Assembly (NCBI GenBank): GCA_038895395.1 | Contig: JAWANJ010000019.1 | Span: 1 to 16,153 of the forward strand | Length of the DNA: 16,153 bases | Reading direction: 5' to 3' | Source of the DNA: DTGL01 sp038895395 | GTDB taxonomy: Archaea > Iainarchaeota > Iainarchaeia > Iainarchaeales > DTGL01 | Part shown: positions 14,762-16,153 of the stretch, piece after piece | Numbering within the stretch: position 1 is the stretch's first letter | How the letters are laid out: every line of letters starts with the position of its first letter | Notes under the pieces: generated by a model | What the model was told of the DNA's origin: nothing | What the model saw: the letters and a program-made list of their open reading frames with translations, nothing else | Databases searched by the model: none | Translations under genes and position numbers: made by a program

Positions 14762-15484
14762 TTAGAGGATCATGTGGGCCAAATAAAATTGTATTTTAGT
14801 TGGGCCTATGTTGTAACTTATCTTCATTGGAGCCTCATTTTTTAACTCTAGAGAAACCATTTCATTTGGATCTGCTTCTTTAACTATGTTTTCTAAAAAG
14901 TTAAGAGAATACTTCCCAACAACATTCGATTTTGCTTTTACTTTTATTAGATCGTGTTGCTTAGCTTCCGCTTTTAGCATTCCATGAGAACCTCTTGCCT
15001 CTATATAAAGCCTTGAATTCTCCACCCTGAAAACAACGCTGCTTTCAAAAAGAGCTGCATCTTTTAAGGCCTCTTGGAGCAGCCTGGCTTGAATGTCTAC
15101 TTTTGCATCATGCTGAAGTTCTGGAACCTCTGGTTCTTCTTCAAGCACGTCAATTAGGGGAAGTTTGAAATTTCGCTCTAAAGTTCCAGAAATACTTATG
15201 TTTAAGTATGAGTCCTCTATGTCCATAGATATGACATCGGAAATAGAAGCTCTTTTCACAACTTTATTAAGTTCTTCCATATCAAGCCCGATAAGGGTTG
15301 GCTCAACAGAAAATTTGCTAAAGAAATCCTTGCTAGCGGTGTAACTTACCAGTACTATCTGGCTAGGATCGATAGCTCTCAAGGAAAGACCTTGTTCATT
15401 GAAACGAAAGTTTGCTTCAGAAATAAAACTAGAGATTGCACGAACAGCAGCTTGAAAAGACTGTATCTTGTCGATTTGAATCAT
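14762..15484 (-). CDS. pcn: DNA polymerase sliding clamp (PCNA)
   Basis: 240 aa, family length. A ring clamp that tethers polymerases, FEN1, ligase and repair enzymes to DNA. Two tandem clamp domains are seen: FQAAVRAISSFISEANFRFNEQGLSLRAIDPSQIVLV (about 10-46) in the first, an acidic interdomain connector (LPLIDVLEEEPEVPEL, about 109-124), then FRVENSRLYIEARG in the second. The last residues read IQFYLAHMIL, where the usual clamp ending is YLAPR[IV]; the Pro-Arg pair of the PIP-box pocket is replaced by His-Met. ATG 15484 has AGGTG five bases upstream. It is the first gene of the seven-gene cluster, with a strong TATA box. Confidence 0.95.
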   Translation of the reverse strand: MIQIDKIQSFQAAVRAISSFISEANFRFNEQGLSLRAIDPSQIVLVSYTASKDFFSKFSVEPTLIGLDMEELNKVVKRASISDVISMDIEDSYLNISISGTLERNFKLPLIDVLEEEPEVPELQHDAKVDIQARLLQEALKDAALFESSVVFRVENSRLYIEARGSHGMLKAEAKQHDLIKVKAKSNVVGKYSLNFLENIVKEADPNEMVSLELKNEAPMKISYNIGPTKIQFYLAHMIL

Positions 15485-15521
15485 ACCGACACCTACGACT
15501 ACTAAAAATAGGTTGGGGAAG

Positions 15522-15530
15522 TATTTAAAT
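15522..15530 (-). promoter_or_regulatory. Promoter of the pcn-to-PAC2 cluster
   Basis: ATTTAAATA on the minus strand, preceded by the purine-rich GGAAATA, is a good archaeal TATA box. Transcription should start near 15500, giving a leader of about 16 nt that still includes the AGGTG SD of pcn. Confidence 0.62.
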
Positions 15531-15563
15531 TATTTCCTAATGTTGTTGGAAAAAGGGTTTATG

Positions 15564-15573
15564 TTATTTAAAA
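15564..15573 (+). promoter_or_regulatory. Promoter of the DMT transporter (leaderless type)
   Basis: TTATTTAAAA, after the purine-rich GGAAAAAGGG, is centred 26 bases before ATG 15595. No SD precedes the ATG. This is the standard geometry of a leaderless archaeal mRNA, so the start codon is supported by the promoter. Confidence 0.55.
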
Positions 15574-15594
15574 CTTTTCAAGATAGTTGGTTTA

Positions 15595-16153
15595 ATGCTT
15601 TGGCTTTTGTTGATTATTGGAGCCGTCTTTTTATTTTCATTTTCAAATATATTTGACAAGCTCCTAGTAGAAAAGTATGTAAAAAATCCTCTTTTAAGCG
15701 TTGTTGCTTGTAATGTTTTTTTCGCACCGGTTTTGTTTTTAGCCTTAGTTCTATGGCCACCTGCCTTGCTTGATCACCAATCTTTTTTGTTACTTTCTCT
15801 CTCAACTTTTTTGAGCTTATTGGGCGGACTAATTTATTATAAAATAGTAAAAAGCATAGAAATCTCAAGGGTAATAATTGTATTGCAAAGCGCTCCGGTG
15901 TTTATTTTACTGTTGGCGGTGCTTATTTTAGGAGAAAGGCCCAGCTTTATAAATGTTTTTGGCGTCTTTAGCATTGTTTTAGCATCAATTCTTGTATCAA
16001 AGAACTCTAAAGGTGATGGCTTAAGGTCAAATTTTTGGCTTATAGCTGCAATGTGTGGCTCTTTCATGTTTGCAGTTTATTTTTCTTCACTGAAGTTTTT
16101 GCTACTCAAGTATGACGCATGGAGTATATTTTTATGGAATTTGTTAATTGCTT
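15595..16153 (+). CDS. EamA/DMT-superfamily transporter, N-terminal part (3' truncated by window)
   Basis: Open frame from ATG 15595 to the window end, 186 complete codons with no stop. It reads as MLWLLLIIGAVFLFSFSNIF, then about six hydrophobic helices. Two DMT hallmarks are seen: the first-repeat end IIVLQSAPVFILLLAVLILGERPSF, with the typical [LF]-x-E-R/K-P after helix 4, followed by a G-V-F-x-I-V-L-A-S-I-L-V helix; and the start of a second repeat (LIAAMCGSFMFAVYFSSLK). The family exports or imports small metabolites; the substrate cannot be told. It is divergent from pcn. About 100 further residues would be expected past the edge. Confidence 0.85.
   Translation, partial: MLWLLLIIGAVFLFSFSNIFDKLLVEKYVKNPLLSVVACNVFFAPVLFLALVLWPPALLDHQSFLLLSLSTFLSLLGGLIYYKIVKSIEISRVIIVLQSAPVFILLLAVLILGERPSFINVFGVFSIVLASILVSKNSKGDGLRSNFWLIAAMCGSFMFAVYFSSLKFLLLKYDAWSIFLWNLLIA

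Noticed and set aside
15614..16067. Two minus-strand open frames opposite the DMT transporter
   Set aside because: The plus-strand frame from 15595 has clear DMT helices, an ERP motif and a well-placed TATA box; the minus frames overlap each other and have no family features.

Overview
The window is a gene-dense, AT-rich stretch of an archaeal chromosome. This is shown by an aRF1 release factor, archaeal TruD, a Methanococcus-type S-layer protein, eIF2-alpha, S27e, two-subunit primase, GINS51, PCNA and EndoQ, and by TATA boxes and GGTG-type Shine-Dalgarno (SD) sites at many genes. Intergenic gaps are short and none exceeds 200 bp. The lineage cannot be fixed from the sequence alone. Unfused priS and priL, the S-layer signal peptide style and the compact layout would fit a DPANN-type (for example Diapherotrites or Micrarchaeota) or deep euryarchaeal genome; this is inference. 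A run of 25 Ns inside truD marks draft, possibly single-cell or metagenomic, data.

Layout. (1) 1-1552, plus: the 3' end of prf1 (aRF1), then truD. (2) 1610-6363, cell envelope: a plus-strand GlcNAc-1-phosphate transferase (GPT) of the dolichyl-phosphate type converges, with an 11 bp 3' overlap, on a minus-strand LPG-synthase-TM (UPF0104) membrane protein. Upstream of the latter lies the large minus-strand S-layer gene, with its own promoter, leader hairpin and strong terminator. The S-layer protein carries six N-glycosylation sequons, so the neighbouring GPT may start the glycan it carries. (3) 6560-7638: a minus-strand winged-helix protein of unknown role, divergent from a small BofA-like membrane protein, with one symmetric TATA-like element between them. 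(4) 7672-10020: orphan AmrS radical SAM enzyme (minus), divergent from EndoQ, a DNA repair endonuclease (plus) that ends in a PCNA-interaction motif. (5) 15484-10043, minus: one tight seven-gene cluster, pcn-priL-priS-gins51-rps27e-eif2a-PAC2, linking the replication fork with translation initiation and protein quality control. (6) 15595-16153, plus: the 5' end of an EamA/DMT transporter, divergent from pcn and cut by the window edge.

The replication genes work together: PCNA clamps polymerase and partners, PriS/PriL primes, GINS51 belongs to the CMG-like helicase, and EndoQ probably docks on PCNA to cut at deaminated bases. I saw no CRISPR array, insertion sequence, tRNA, rRNA or prophage. 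I do not claim a wholly new defence or mobile system. The less explained items are the BofA-like/winged-helix pair, the wHTH C-terminal domain, the altered PCNA C-terminus, and the repeated TTTAAAACACT promoter element.
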